Source: Romanomermis culicivorax (taxonomy: Eukaryota > Nematoda > Enoplea > Mermithida > Mermithidae). From it: a DNA stretch of 64,000 bases. Where the stretch lies: assembly GCA_963922205.1 (NCBI GenBank), contig CAWUHX010000096.1, positions 868,001 to 932,000 on the forward strand. The letters run 5' to 3'. Below the pieces are notes generated by a model. That model had not been told where the DNA came from, did not search any database, and worked only from the letters and a program-made list of their open reading frames with translations. The translations under genes and the position numbers were made by a program. Below, in pieces: positions 10,840 to 20,940 of the stretch (position 1 is its first letter; each line of letters opens with the position of its first letter).

Positions 10840-11705
10840 TGCTTTAACCCAATGGGACGTTACGGCGGAAACGGCTATAACGGAACGGGGCGCGGGCGAG
10901 ACGATAATACAATTATGGTGGGTTCCACGATCCCTTGATTCATCGAATAAACAAAAATGAACGTCGCGTTTGCTTGCAAATAATGAACGGGCCTCGGTTT
11001 AACTGCTTTCGTAAAATTGGCTGCTTGCAAATATAAAACGAAAACGAACGCGGTTTGAGAAATGAAGAATTCAATAATCCAATAATAATAAAATCACGCT
11101 TTGCTTCTCTTTAAATACGGCGTTTTTGGCCACTCGCTGGGCGTCGCGGGAGATCGTGCTTCTGTCCATCTTCTTCCGCCAATCATCGCTTCCGGCTTTG
11201 CTTTTCATGCTTACTTAGCCACGCCCTTTAACGCTTTTCTAGTACGGTATGCTTTTTGTGTATTGCTTGCTTCCTACGGTGGGCTTAGCCGCACCTCTGT
11301 GCTTCTGTGCATGCTTCCTGTATCTGTTTCTCTGAATACACATGTTTTGTGGGGCCGTCGCTACCATTACACTTGAGACTACTGTCTGGCCGGGCTTTGA
11401 CTTATTTTACTGTGTGCAGGTGTTGTTTACGATTTTTACGGGGGATTACGGTAGCCGTGGAATGTGTAGTTTAGTGTAGGTTCTAGGGGGCCAGCTGCCG
11501 TTTGTGCAAATTAATTGGGGCATCTTAATTGGGCTACTGGGGTGTGAACGGATCAAAATAAAGTACTTCACGTAATCTTATAGGAATGTTTGGGTGTGAA
11601 TCCCAGACACCCTTGAGACGATAAAATACGAAAATGAAATAATATTTAATAAATGTCTATCACATACAGTATGCTACATATTTACAGTACTGCTTTAGCA
11701 GGTAC
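10840..11705 (+). repeat. Dispersed ~0.8 kb repeat, copy 1 (second copy 41740-43020)
   Basis: Shares many blocks in the same order with 41740-42340 and 42935-43020: AACAATAATGAACG-type start, CCAATCATCGCTTCC, GGGCTTAGCC, CACTTGAGACTA/GGT, GTTTACGATTTT, and a CCTTGAGACGATAAAAT-type end. The second copy is interrupted by a G-rich repeat. No intact protein is encoded. Confidence 0.7.
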
Positions 11706-11742
11706 GTTACAGTTTGCAAGTTTGTATTGTAGTTGGATATTG

Positions 11743-11786
11743 TTCTAGAATACAATGTTCTGGAATATTCCATGATGGTATATAAA
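11743..11786 (+). promoter_or_regulatory. Second heat-shock element plus TATA box
   Basis: TTCTAGAA at 11743, three contiguous alternating triplets (TTC, GAA, TTC) at 11758-11770, then TATATAAA at 11779. Same arrangement as 10207-10300. It sits ~480 bp upstream of the Kunitz-PAN coding exons, so it could in principle drive that gene, but its repeat context suggests it arrived with a mobile element. Confidence 0.6.
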
Positions 11787-11830
11787 CCCTGTTATGTTAA
11801 TATTGTATGTTGTATTTAGCCTCATTAAAC

Positions 11831-12266
11831 TTAGCTATTTACCAGCTAGTATTCCAGTCGGATTTTCACCAATTATCCAATGACTAATTGTTTTTATGCT
11901 TTTCATCAAGCATTAGCTTTATCACGTCACTTGGATGCAAAATGTTTGAATGTATTTTATACGAAATAGTATGCTATGTCATTTTTTGGTCAATTTTCTT
12001 TGTTTATCATAAAAAGATGTATCAGAAATTGCTAAATAAGCAAAATAGATCTTATCTATCAATTTGCGGAATGACAAAAACAAGCTAATGCATCTAAAAA
12101 CTTCATTTTTATAAATTTACTGTTCCACTAAACTTGTATTTTTTTGTGCCCAAATATGATATTTTTATTACAAATATTTATTCTATACTTATTCAATTCA
12201 GCTTTGGTATTTTAAACTTTCAATTTTTTTAAACATAAAATTGTAGTTCATTAAATTATTTTATAG
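11831..12266 (+). other. AT-rich segment expected to hold the first exon of the Kunitz-PAN gene
   Basis: No signal-peptide exon can be placed with confidence. An open frame around 11942-12000 begins MFECIL and is hydrophobic, and could supply a signal peptide, but its splice donor would be weak. Confidence 0.3.
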
Positions 12267-13345
12267 GCTTTTTGGCCCTCAGATTTGGAAGTTGTGACAC
12301 CTGAAGACAAAAGTGAGCATCGAAAGTTATTTTATATGCTTAACATTTTATGCAAATGTTTTAATCTCAGTTGTTAATCATACGACAATTTGCCTACAAC
12401 CGGCGGTTGTCGGCGAATGTCGCGCTCTGCATCGAAGATGGCATTTCAACAAAGCTACGGGCTTTTGCGAGCAATTCCATTACGGAGGTTGCGGAGGAAA
12501 TGACAACAATTTTAAGCAGCTAGCCGAATGTCAACGGGTTTGCGAGGATAATCAACGTGAGGTTTGTATAAATATTTGGCTCCCAGATACTTGAACATAA
12601 AAGTTTTAGCATGCAACAAAATGCCGGAAAAAGTTCCCGGTCATTATAAGAAGACCACTCGACAAAATGATAGAGGTTGTCCAGTGTATAAAGTTACAAC
12701 GGATACCAGTAAGTTAAGCTTGTTCAGTCTTCTTTATATACCATATGTTGAATTTTTCAGAACGAACTTTCATAGTCTATGAAGGCGCAATTCTAACGTT
12801 CAATTGCAATGTCGTAACACGTGAAGAAAAGTCGGTTCATGAAGTTAACCATGAAAGATGCGCTGAATTATGCAAATACAAATTGAGGTAAGAAATAATG
12901 GAGCCTAAGCCTAAGCCTAAGCCTAAGCCTAAGCCTAAGCCTAAGCCTAAGCCTAAGCCTAAGCCTAAGCCTAAGCCTAAGCCTAAGCCTAAGCCTAAGC
13001 CTAAGCCTAAGCCTAAGCCTAAGCCTAAGCCTAAGCCTAAGCCTAAGCCTAAGCCTAAGCCTAAGCCTAAGCCTAAGCCTAAGCCTAAGCCTAAGCCTAA
13101 GCCTAAGCCTTAGCCTAAGCCTAAGCCTAAGCCTAAGCCTAAGCCTAAGCCTAAGCCTAAGCCTATCAATGCTGATCAATCACCCACCAATTTTTTCTTC
13201 CAGTTGCAACACTTTCGTTTGGTCCACAAAACCCGGCCACCCTGTTTGCCGCTTGTTGAACGTGAAAAGTATTCAAGATTTGAGGAAAGATAGCGTTTCC
13301 GCCCTGGAAGGCGTTTGTGGTGTTTTCTTGGACAAAATAAAATGA
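12267..13345 (+). CDS. Secreted Kunitz-PAN domain protein (5' exon not found)
   Basis: Exons are 12267-12312, 12371-12556, 12610-12708, 12761-12887 and 13204-13345; they sum to exactly 200 codons including TGA. The second exon encodes a Kunitz/BPTI domain with all six cysteines (from ICLQP to CQRVC, with the GFCEQFHYGGCGGN core), normally a serine-protease inhibitor fold. The last two exons encode a PAN/apple-like module (CAELCKY, then CNTFVW, CRLLN, GVCGVF). The first listed exon starts in phase 0 after TTTTATAG, so an upstream signal-peptide exon is expected. Introns are 58, 53 and 52 bp, except the last, 316 bp, which is almost all TTAGGC repeat. AATAAA overlaps the stop. A broken paralogue lies at 20458-20940. 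Confidence 0.82.
12902..13166 (-). repeat. Interstitial telomeric array (~44 TTAGGC units) filling the last Kunitz-PAN intron
   Basis: Reads CCTAAG on the plus strand for ~264 bp, with one obvious variant unit near 13108. Without it the intron would be about 52 bp. The matching intron of the pseudogene at 20600-20653 is 54 bp with no telomeric repeat, so the array is an insertion. Confidence 0.95.
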
Positions 13346-13576
13346 AGCTACTCATATGTTTGATGTCCTAGAATGGTTTTGGATAATTTAATATGTATTT
13401 AAAAAGTATAAAAATATATTAATTTTATTATTAAATAAAATGAATGATAACTTAAAACTAAATAAATGAATAAAAAATATAAAATTTGAAATAATTGCAA
13501 ATATGAAATATATTTTTGATAATTGGGACCATAAAATGCTTGTAAATGATATTTCCAAGTTTGATGAGAAAAAAAT

Positions 13577-16500
13577 TTACATATTCGCAGTTGCTTCCTT
13601 ATTCCTCAATTGATCATTCTTCTCTTGCGTATCTTTATTCTTGGTCGAAAATGTAGAATAATGTTGAACTATGGTTAAAACTTTGCTCGGAACCACTTTA
13701 TCGACGAAAACGTTTTTGCCTTGAAACACCAGCTTTTTGAACTTTTGATTTATAGTACTAAAAATATTTAAATAAATTCATGTGTAAAAAAAATCATTTT
13801 TAAATATATACCTATTCATTATTATATAGATAATAGCGTTATTGCCCGCGCAACCTAGCCAAAGGCAATTGGATACGAAATTTGCCCAACGATTTGCTAC
13901 TATCGAAGGAATTAAGAAAAAGCCGATCAACGTCAAAATGGTCAATAAACAAACGAGGATCGCTTGCAATAGAACGCGTCGTTCTTTTTTGTCTTGCGCG
14001 GTAAGTTGCTTGTTTTCGATTTGATTCATCTGAAGTAAGAAATAAGTATGAATTTAAAGATTGTAAAATAATACGAACTATTTGAGGCGATTTGGCGACA
14101 TCGTAAACATGCGTCAATTTTGAAAGATCAGCAAGTACAATTGGAAAAGATTGTGTCGAGAATTCCGGGAGGCGTGGCTACTTTAGCCTGGAGAAATGAT
14201 GAAAGATTCATTGTTGTGTTTTGTAGTGCTGGTGAACAGTTGTGTATATTTTGTGTGTGATATTTTACGAGTGAAGCGGTGTAGTTCTTTATACCATAGT
14301 AAAGGCCGATTCGCATGGCGACATTTTGCGCAACACATACCTGGCATACATGTTGGGACATATGCGACATACAGTTGAACACAGTTAATGAACACCCCGA
14401 GTGAACTGAAATAAAAGTGTTCACTATCCGTAAGTGTTCATTATCAGAACTCCATCAAATTCAACATAAATTTTACTTCAACATGAATCACTTATCATCA
14501 TTTAAAAAATGACGTTATTTTAGACTGTTTCAACGACGCAATATGACTTGTATCCATAAAATCATCAATAGAATTTACAGAGGCAAGTATTTCATCAGAA
14601 GATTCCTTTGGAAACAAAAAATTTCTGACAACCGATATAGCTCGTTTGGCTTCTTCAAACGTAGGTATTTTTTGAACAGCGCCTTAATCATCACAGTCAC
14701 TATATCGATTTCAGTGGTTTCAATTTCTGGTTCATCCGGTTTTCTCACTAAATCAACAATTGATTGTTGTGTTGTATTAAGATATTTCTAGAAGTTTCTG
14801 GAAGTTTCTGTAATCGATAAAGTGTACATATTATCTGTACACATCGTGTTTACTAAGCGTAGATTAAAGCGTGTTCAATATCCCTCAACACGTGTTCATT
14901 AAACGTAGAATTTAACGTGTATCAAGATATGCAGAGATTCTACCAGGTGTGTTCATTATCGGTTAACCGCGTGCTCATTAACCGTATTATCAACATATAA
15001 GAAACTATAGGAATTGAGTTGGGACTGTGCTACAGCGTGTTTATTAAGCGTAAATGCTCAATATCCAGAGTGTTCATTAACGGTGTTCGACTGTATGTAT
15101 GTCCATCCTCAGATGTGAACGAGCACAACATAAGCCTGACATACAAGTGACATACACCAGACATACAGTTTGCTTTTTGGCTCAGCCAGCTATTTTAGGC
15201 TACATATAGCACAACATTTGATACTATTTGTATGCTTGGTACACATAATCGTGACAGGCCCAAAATAAACTCATCATCCAAAAGTAGGGAAGGACCGAAA
15301 ATAGCAACAGAATACTGGGATGGAAAATGTCATGTTGTATGTCATGGAATATGTCATACATGATGTTACCTTAAATGTAGCACGTATGAACATCTTAATG
15401 TTGCAACATTTTTGGAAAAAGCATATATGCCGCATTACGTATGTCGGGAGAAACTTTGTCATCTGAACAGCTGAACCTCGATCTATTGGGGAAATAGCAA
15501 CCATGTTTACCCACACTACTATTGAAAATTGAATGAAGCAGACAAACAAGGTTTACAAGGTTCAAGCTATGTTAAAGCATTTGTATGTTATAGCATATCT
15601 GTCAGGGTTACTGTAGGTGTGCGTGTTCAACTTCTGGTATCCGTGCGCAGGCAGTGGATGCAGCAAAAAGTGCTGGGAAGAAAATGATAAATTTACATAG
15701 ATTTATTATGCCACTGTTTTGCGTATGTTTTGCTATATTTCATTATTACTTTTTTGATTATACTGGACGCGTCGCCCTGGTGGTCTTTTTATATATTTTA
15801 TGATATTGACATCATTGCCTTATTTTCCCAATATACGCTCAACACATTAATTCTTTCGTTTTGTGAGTGTAGTGGAAGGTTCAATAAGATTAGGATTTGA
15901 GGCCGGTGTAAGAGCTCCTGAGGTACCCATGGAGGTGTTCGGCCTGAGACTTTGGGAAGTACTGGTGAAGGTATCTATGAGTCCCCTGAGAGAATTTTGG
16001 TGTGTTTGTGGTTTGTTAGCCTGTGGTCAGAAATGTTGCAACTTCTTTTGTATAAACCCAAAGGCCAGTTACATCATCTAAACCCACGGAGGCCTAACAT
16101 ATCCATAGTGTCATGTCATAACATGGAGTTATATTATAACACAGTGCTATGTTATAATATATCAGTATGTTATAATGTCTAGAAATGAAAAAAATTGCAT
16201 GTTAAAACATAGGATCATGGCTGTAATATAACATTTCCGGATGTAATAACGTGTCATTAGTTATAACATAGGACAATGTTATAACATACGACCATGTTTT
16301 ACTAAGTTGTAACATATCAGTTCAACAAGAAAATTTTTTCTCTATATGATAATATAGGCCCATGGTATAAGATGAGGGTACATTGTAATATAGGTTTATG
16401 TTGAAATTTATATAATGTATAATATTGTCACATACTTAAAAATTTATATATTACACGTATTATCTTTATGTAGTTAAAATGTATATGTATTACAAGTAAT

Positions 16501-17469
16501 GCAGTTATATATTAACAAAATAAGTATGTGATATGTAATATAGTTATATCCTTCAAATATATATCTAATTTATAATATAATTTTTTATTTTGCATATTTA
16601 GATGTATATATATATATATATGTATATATATGATATAACATATATATTTCAAATATATATGCCTATATATGCATATATTTGATATAGCTGAATATTTTAC
16701 ACTCTAATTATATACCTTATATCAAATACTATTGCTGCTGAACTTGATATTGTTTTATCCCAGTAGAACAGTACTACAGCTAAAATACAATTACCTTGAT
16801 TCTCAACTTCACTAAAATACACGCGTACCATATAACCATTCCAACTGCATTTACCATATCCGATATCATCTCGGACAGTCTAGCTTTCCTCGACAATGGT
16901 ACTTCATCATAATCCCATTTGTATTCTTCCACGTAATAGAACAAGTTGAAATTTGGTACCATATACGCAATGAACCAAACGAAACCATACATCCAAACCA
17001 TCAGAAGCATTAAATTTGTATTTCGACGGGAAAAAATCGAATTGATATGATTGGGGAAAAATATATGACAAAATCTGTTGAAAGCTAGCAAATGAGCAAA
17101 AAAGCAATAGATGACCCAATTGAAGTTCATCACGCCGCCTATGGATTTGTTGATATAGAGCTTCAAATCAGATTTTGTAAAATCGACACATGCAAATGTA
17201 AATATTCCGGCGAACATCCCGTTGAATGTCAATTGAAGTATGTCGGTAATGCCCATATGAGCGACTATGCGGTAATATTGTTGATGGCGTAAACTTTTGT
17301 CAGTCATGATGATAATGAGGCATATGACGTAAGGTATGAAATAGAAAACTGAGGTCGAAAAGTATATTGCGGCTACTATATATTGTTCAACAGTTATTTC
17401 ACATATATTGCTGGAGTTGTTGTTGTTGCTATTATTTGCTATGGATTGTCTGTTGAGAGATATAACCAT
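13577..17469 (-). CDS. Serpentine chemoreceptor C, srt-like (three exons)
   Basis: Third member of the receptor family, on the opposite strand. Exons (minus) are 17469-16795, 14029-13812 and 13757-13577, giving 357 aa. The N-terminus is about 12 residues longer than in A and B, with a run of Asn residues. The IVAHMGITDILQL, AFNRF and GNNAIIYIIMN landmarks are kept. Exon 2 has the same 218-nt length and phases as in A and B, which supports the model. Intron 2 is 54 bp. Intron 1 is 2765 bp and contains a decayed pogo/Tigger-like transposon and a TTATAA-rich satellite. It converges on the Kunitz-PAN gene, whose stop is only ~230 bp away. No disabling change seen. Confidence 0.85.
14371..15092 (-). 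mobile_element. Decayed pogo/Tigger-like DNA transposon in intron 1 of receptor C
   Basis: The ends are inverted: CAGTTGAACACAGTTAATGA from ~14369 and, on the other strand, CAGTCGAACACCGTTAATGA ending ~15092. Both are flanked by TA, the usual target duplication of this superfamily. Internally, minus-strand codons at ~14498-14660 end in a C-terminal motif of pogo/Tigger transposases (PTFEEAKRAI...LKQSKITSFFK then TGA). The frame is broken upstream and most of the transposase is missing. Repeated GTGTTCATTA motifs fill the remainder. Confidence 0.75.
15095..16090. other. Rest of receptor C intron 1, no gene seen
   Basis: Unique-looking intronic sequence without recognisable exons or repeats of known type in this window. 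Short dyads (CATACAAGTGACATAC-like) occur around 15140. Confidence 0.4.
16090..16760. repeat. TTATAACATA-type satellite in receptor C intron 1
   Basis: Many degenerate palindromic TTATAACAT/ATGTTATAA units followed by a TATATA dinucleotide tract at 16600-16680. Related to 17870-17950 and to the longer array at 19260-20080. Confidence 0.75.
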
Positions 17470-17479
17470 TATTGAATAC

Positions 17480-18050
17480 TATCGTACAGTAAAATGTATC
17501 AGTTGATAACTTTGGAGTTTCTGCAAAATTAGTTTCTGCAAAATCAAAATTAAGAATATATTTAATTAAGGTTTTTGCATCGTAGGGAGCAATAATAAAA
17601 ATAATGAAAGTCACTGACTTTTCATTTTGAATTATTACTTTTCCTGACAAACATTGTAATACATTTAGGAGTACATCAAAATGGGAGCATGGATTACTGT
17701 ATTTTTTTTGAAGTTCATCTCCGACCAAAACGTTTTCAGCCGCCTAATATTCTCGCAATGCTTTTGTATAGTCCTAAAAAGCACTTAATCTATAATATAA
17801 AAACTCAAATGTCCATCTGTATGTCACAACACAGAAAATAAGAGCAATTTATAAACATGTAGTACATTAAATATACCTACACCATAATGATATATGTTAT
17901 AACACAGCCCTATGTTACGACAAAGACCTATGTTATAACGTTGCATTTTCCAAAAAAATTACCCTACACTGTATCATATAAAAAATTTTTATTTTCAAAA
18001 CTTTCTTTTCGAAGCCATATACTATAAGGGACTTATATTATAACACATAA
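17480..18050. other. Upstream region of receptor C, no further gene
   Basis: Contains AT-rich sequence and a short TTATAACA repeat patch (17870-17950). Presumably includes the receptor C promoter, but no clear TATA box can be fixed. Confidence 0.4.
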
Positions 18051-18054
18051 TGTG

Positions 18055-18290
18055 CGGTGCACCGACAATTGAGCGCCGGACAATTGAGCCACATCAATTG
18101 AGCGCCATGACAACTGAGCGCCGAAAACTGAGCGCCGACAACTGAGTGCCGACAACTGAGCGCCAGACAATTGAGTGCCGACAATTGAGCGCCGACAACT
18201 GAGCGCCAGACAATTGAGCACCGACAACTGAGCACCAGACATTTGAGTGCTGACAACTGAGCGCCGACTATTTGATGCATTATAATTGAG
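18055..18290 (-). repeat. 14-bp minisatellite, left block (minus orientation)
   Basis: About fifteen units reading GACAACTGAGCGCC on the plus strand, the reverse complement of the unit at 2838-2985 and 18750-18970. Confidence 0.9.
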
Positions 18291-18433
18291 TGTTTTTTCA
18301 TTTACTGAGCGCTACAGAATACTAGCATTTCAGTGATTATCTACCGTAATGATTATCTACCGTAATGTATATATGTCCATACGTCTAATATTATGAATCA
18401 AACAAATATGGTCATTTTTGATTCCTATGACGA

Positions 18434-18696
18434 AGCCTAAGCCTAAGCCTAAGCCTAAGCCCCTAAGCCTAAGCCTAAGCCCCTAAGCCTATGCCCCTAA
18501 GCTTAAGCCCCTAAGCCTAAGCCCCTAAGCCTAAGCCCAAGCCTAAGCCTAAGCCTAAGCCTAAGCCCAAGCCTAAGCCTAAGCCTAAGCCTAAGCCTAA
18601 GCCTGAGCTTAAGCCTAAGCCTAAGCCTAAGCCTAAGCCTAAGCCTAAGCCTAAGCCTAAGCCTAAGCCTAAGCCTAAGCCTAAGCCTAAGCCTAA
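18434..18696 (-). repeat. Interstitial telomeric array with TTAGGGGC variants
   Basis: ~260 bp of CCTAAG units on the plus strand. The left half contains several longer variants (CCCCTAAG), whereas the right half is homogeneous. It is bracketed by the inverted minisatellite blocks at 18055-18290 and 18750-18970. Confidence 0.95.
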
Positions 18697-18749
18697 ATGC
18701 AAAATAGTTACTTCAAACTGATTGGGTTATTTATCTGACATTAAATAGT

Positions 18750-18970
18750 CGGCAGTCAGTTGTCGGCGCTCAGTTGTCGGCACTCAGTTATCTGGCACTC
18801 AGTTGTCTGGCGCTCAGTTGTCTCGCTGCTCAGTTGTCGGTGCTCAGTTGTCCGCGCTCAGTTGTCGGCACTCAGTTGTCGGCGCTCAGTTGTCGGCACT
18901 CAGTTGTCTGGCACTCAGTTGTCGGCGCTCAATTGTCGGCGTTCAATTGTCCGGCGCTCAATTGTCGGGT
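18750..18970 (+). repeat. 14-bp minisatellite, right block (plus orientation)
   Basis: About fifteen units of CTCAGTTGTCGGCG with variants. Orientation is opposite to the left block, so the telomeric array sits at the centre of an inverted structure. Confidence 0.9.
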
Positions 18971-19072
18971 CACGGTTATAACACAAGCCCATAACAATCA
19001 TCTGCGTGTTTGTTGCAGCTGATTGTAACAGCTCATTTTTGCTGTTTGCATTTTTGAGTGTACAACCACATA

Positions 19073-19235
19073 AAAATGGTGAAATGCTTTATTATAACAC
19101 ACAATGTAACCCATGATATAACACAACAATACAACATATGTAACAGAACAATATGGACAAGTGACGTTTTATCAGTAATCTTACGACCTTCATCGGGCTT
19201 TCTACAACTTTTACCAAATTTCGACTGGAGTGAGG
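19073..19235 (+). mobile_element. Single arm of the foldback element of receptor A intron 1
   Basis: Matches 2340-2485 and, inverted, 2590-2735 (shared ATGGTGAAATGCTT, GTAACAGAACAATATG and CTTTCTACAACTTTTACC). Only one arm is present here. Confidence 0.7.
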
Positions 19236-19259
19236 TTTGAACTGTGAGCTTTGAGTTTG

Positions 19260-20080
19260 TGAGTCAAGAGCACTGTGCAATGGGCAACCATGTCATAACA
19301 TAGGACTATGTCATAATGCAATGCTATTTTAAAACATAAGGCCATTTCACAACATATCACTCTATTATATGCCTTCCAAAAGAGAGCTTTATTATTAATC
19401 ACTGTTACATGACTTGGTTGCTAAATTTTATAGAATAGGATATGTTATAAGATGGCATATATTAGAACATGGGACATGTTATAATGTATGATATGATATA
19501 AAATATATGTTATAACATGTTATTTGTTTTAAAATTAGATATTTTACAAAATTTGATATGTTGTAACCTGGGATATGTTATAATGTGGGATATGCTACAC
19601 TGTGTGTATGTTATAACCCAGAATAATTAATCACATGGGATATGTTATAACATATGATATAATATATTGTGGTATATGTTATGATATAGAATATGTAACA
19701 ACATGTGATATGTTATTGCATAATATATGATATACACTGGTATAAGTTACTGCATAGAATATGTAATAAGATGGGGCATGTTATGGCATAGGATATGATA
19801 TATTGCGCTATATGTTACAACATAGAATATGCAATGGCATGGGATATATTATCACATAGGATATGCTATAATGTAACATATTCAATAGGGTCATACTTAT
19901 TATGACGTAAGATATGTTATAATATAGGATATGCAACAACATGGGATATGGTATAGCATGGGATATGTTATAACTTGGCGTATGTTGTAATGTAGTCTGT
20001 TAAAATATAACATATTGTGTTAACATATATCATGTGTTACATATACCATGTTATAACGTATAGACTGACTTTGTAACATA
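19260..20080. repeat. TTATAA satellite (ATGTTATAACATGGGATATG-like)
   Basis: ~800 bp of diverged ~20-bp units built around GGATATGTTATAA. Noncoding; stop codons in all frames. Confidence 0.8.
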
Positions 20081-20457
20081 TATTAGCTTCGCTGTCCAAA
20101 AACGTGGAATTTTTGCCTTCAGAGACATTGGGTCATCAACTTTAACGTGTCTCAGTCAAGCTGAGGTGTAGTTTCTACGTTGAGGATCGAATGTACTTTG
20201 TACATCAGTCAATAATTTTACACATTAAAGCTCCAGGTGTACTTTCCACATCCCCTGTATTGCCCTGCATGTTATACGAATTTGGATCATATTACGTCAT
20301 CAACGATACTTTCTGTTCCATTTCCACGTAAGTGCTCATTGCATCATTTAGCATGAAGCAATGATGCAATAATATGTTACAATATCTATCAAAAGTTATA
20401 CCTTCTATTAAAATTCTAAAAATAACTTTATGATATCAAAGGTATCAATCACTTGCT

Positions 20458-20940
20458 TCATTTTATTTTGTCGATAAAAAGCCCATAAACACCTTCCGAA
20501 GTGATAACGCTATCTTTCCCTAAATCTCGAATACTTTTCACAATGAACATACGGCAAACAGGGTGACCAGATTTCATAGACCAAACCATACTGTTGCAGC
20601 TGGAGAGTTAAATTGATAAGCGACTGACAGGTGTCAACTTGATTATTGATTACCTTAAATCCTATTTGCAAATTTCGGCGCATTTTTAATGATTGATTAT
20701 GTGAATGGACTTTTCTTTAATGAATGCCGTGACGTTACAATTGAATGTAAAAATACCACCTTCATAGACTAGAAAAGTTTGGTCTGAAATATTAAAACAT
20801 ATGGTGAAATATGAATACAAAAAATGTGGATTTAAGCTTACTGGCGTCTGTGGTAACCTCGTAAACTGGACAACCTTTAATATTTATTGGCAAAGTTTTC
20901 TCCTAATGACTCGGAACTCTTTCCGGCTTGTTGTTATATG
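20458..20940 (-). pseudogene. Broken paralogue of the Kunitz-PAN gene (3' part only)
   Basis: Three exon-equivalents on the minus strand, 20940-20842 (99 nt), 20783-20654 (130 nt) and 20599-20458 (142 nt), match exons 3-5 of the gene at 12267-13345 in order, splice borders and nearly in length (99, 127, 142). Each of the first two contains in-frame stops (TAG where the gene has TAT; TAA and TAG near the exon-4 cysteines), and one conserved Cys codon is lost. The final exon is still open and ends in the same DKIK-stop. The Kunitz exon and anything upstream are absent. The two introns are 58 and 54 bp, with no telomeric repeat. Confidence 0.88.

Noticed and set aside
12868-13179. Open frames of KPKPKP or RLRLRL in the telomeric array
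   Set aside because: Any frame through a (CCTAAG)n repeat is open; it lies in a spliced intron.
18750-18970. CRISPR-like array of short repeats
   Set aside because: The 14-bp units are contiguous with no spacers, and the DNA is eukaryotic; it is a minisatellite.
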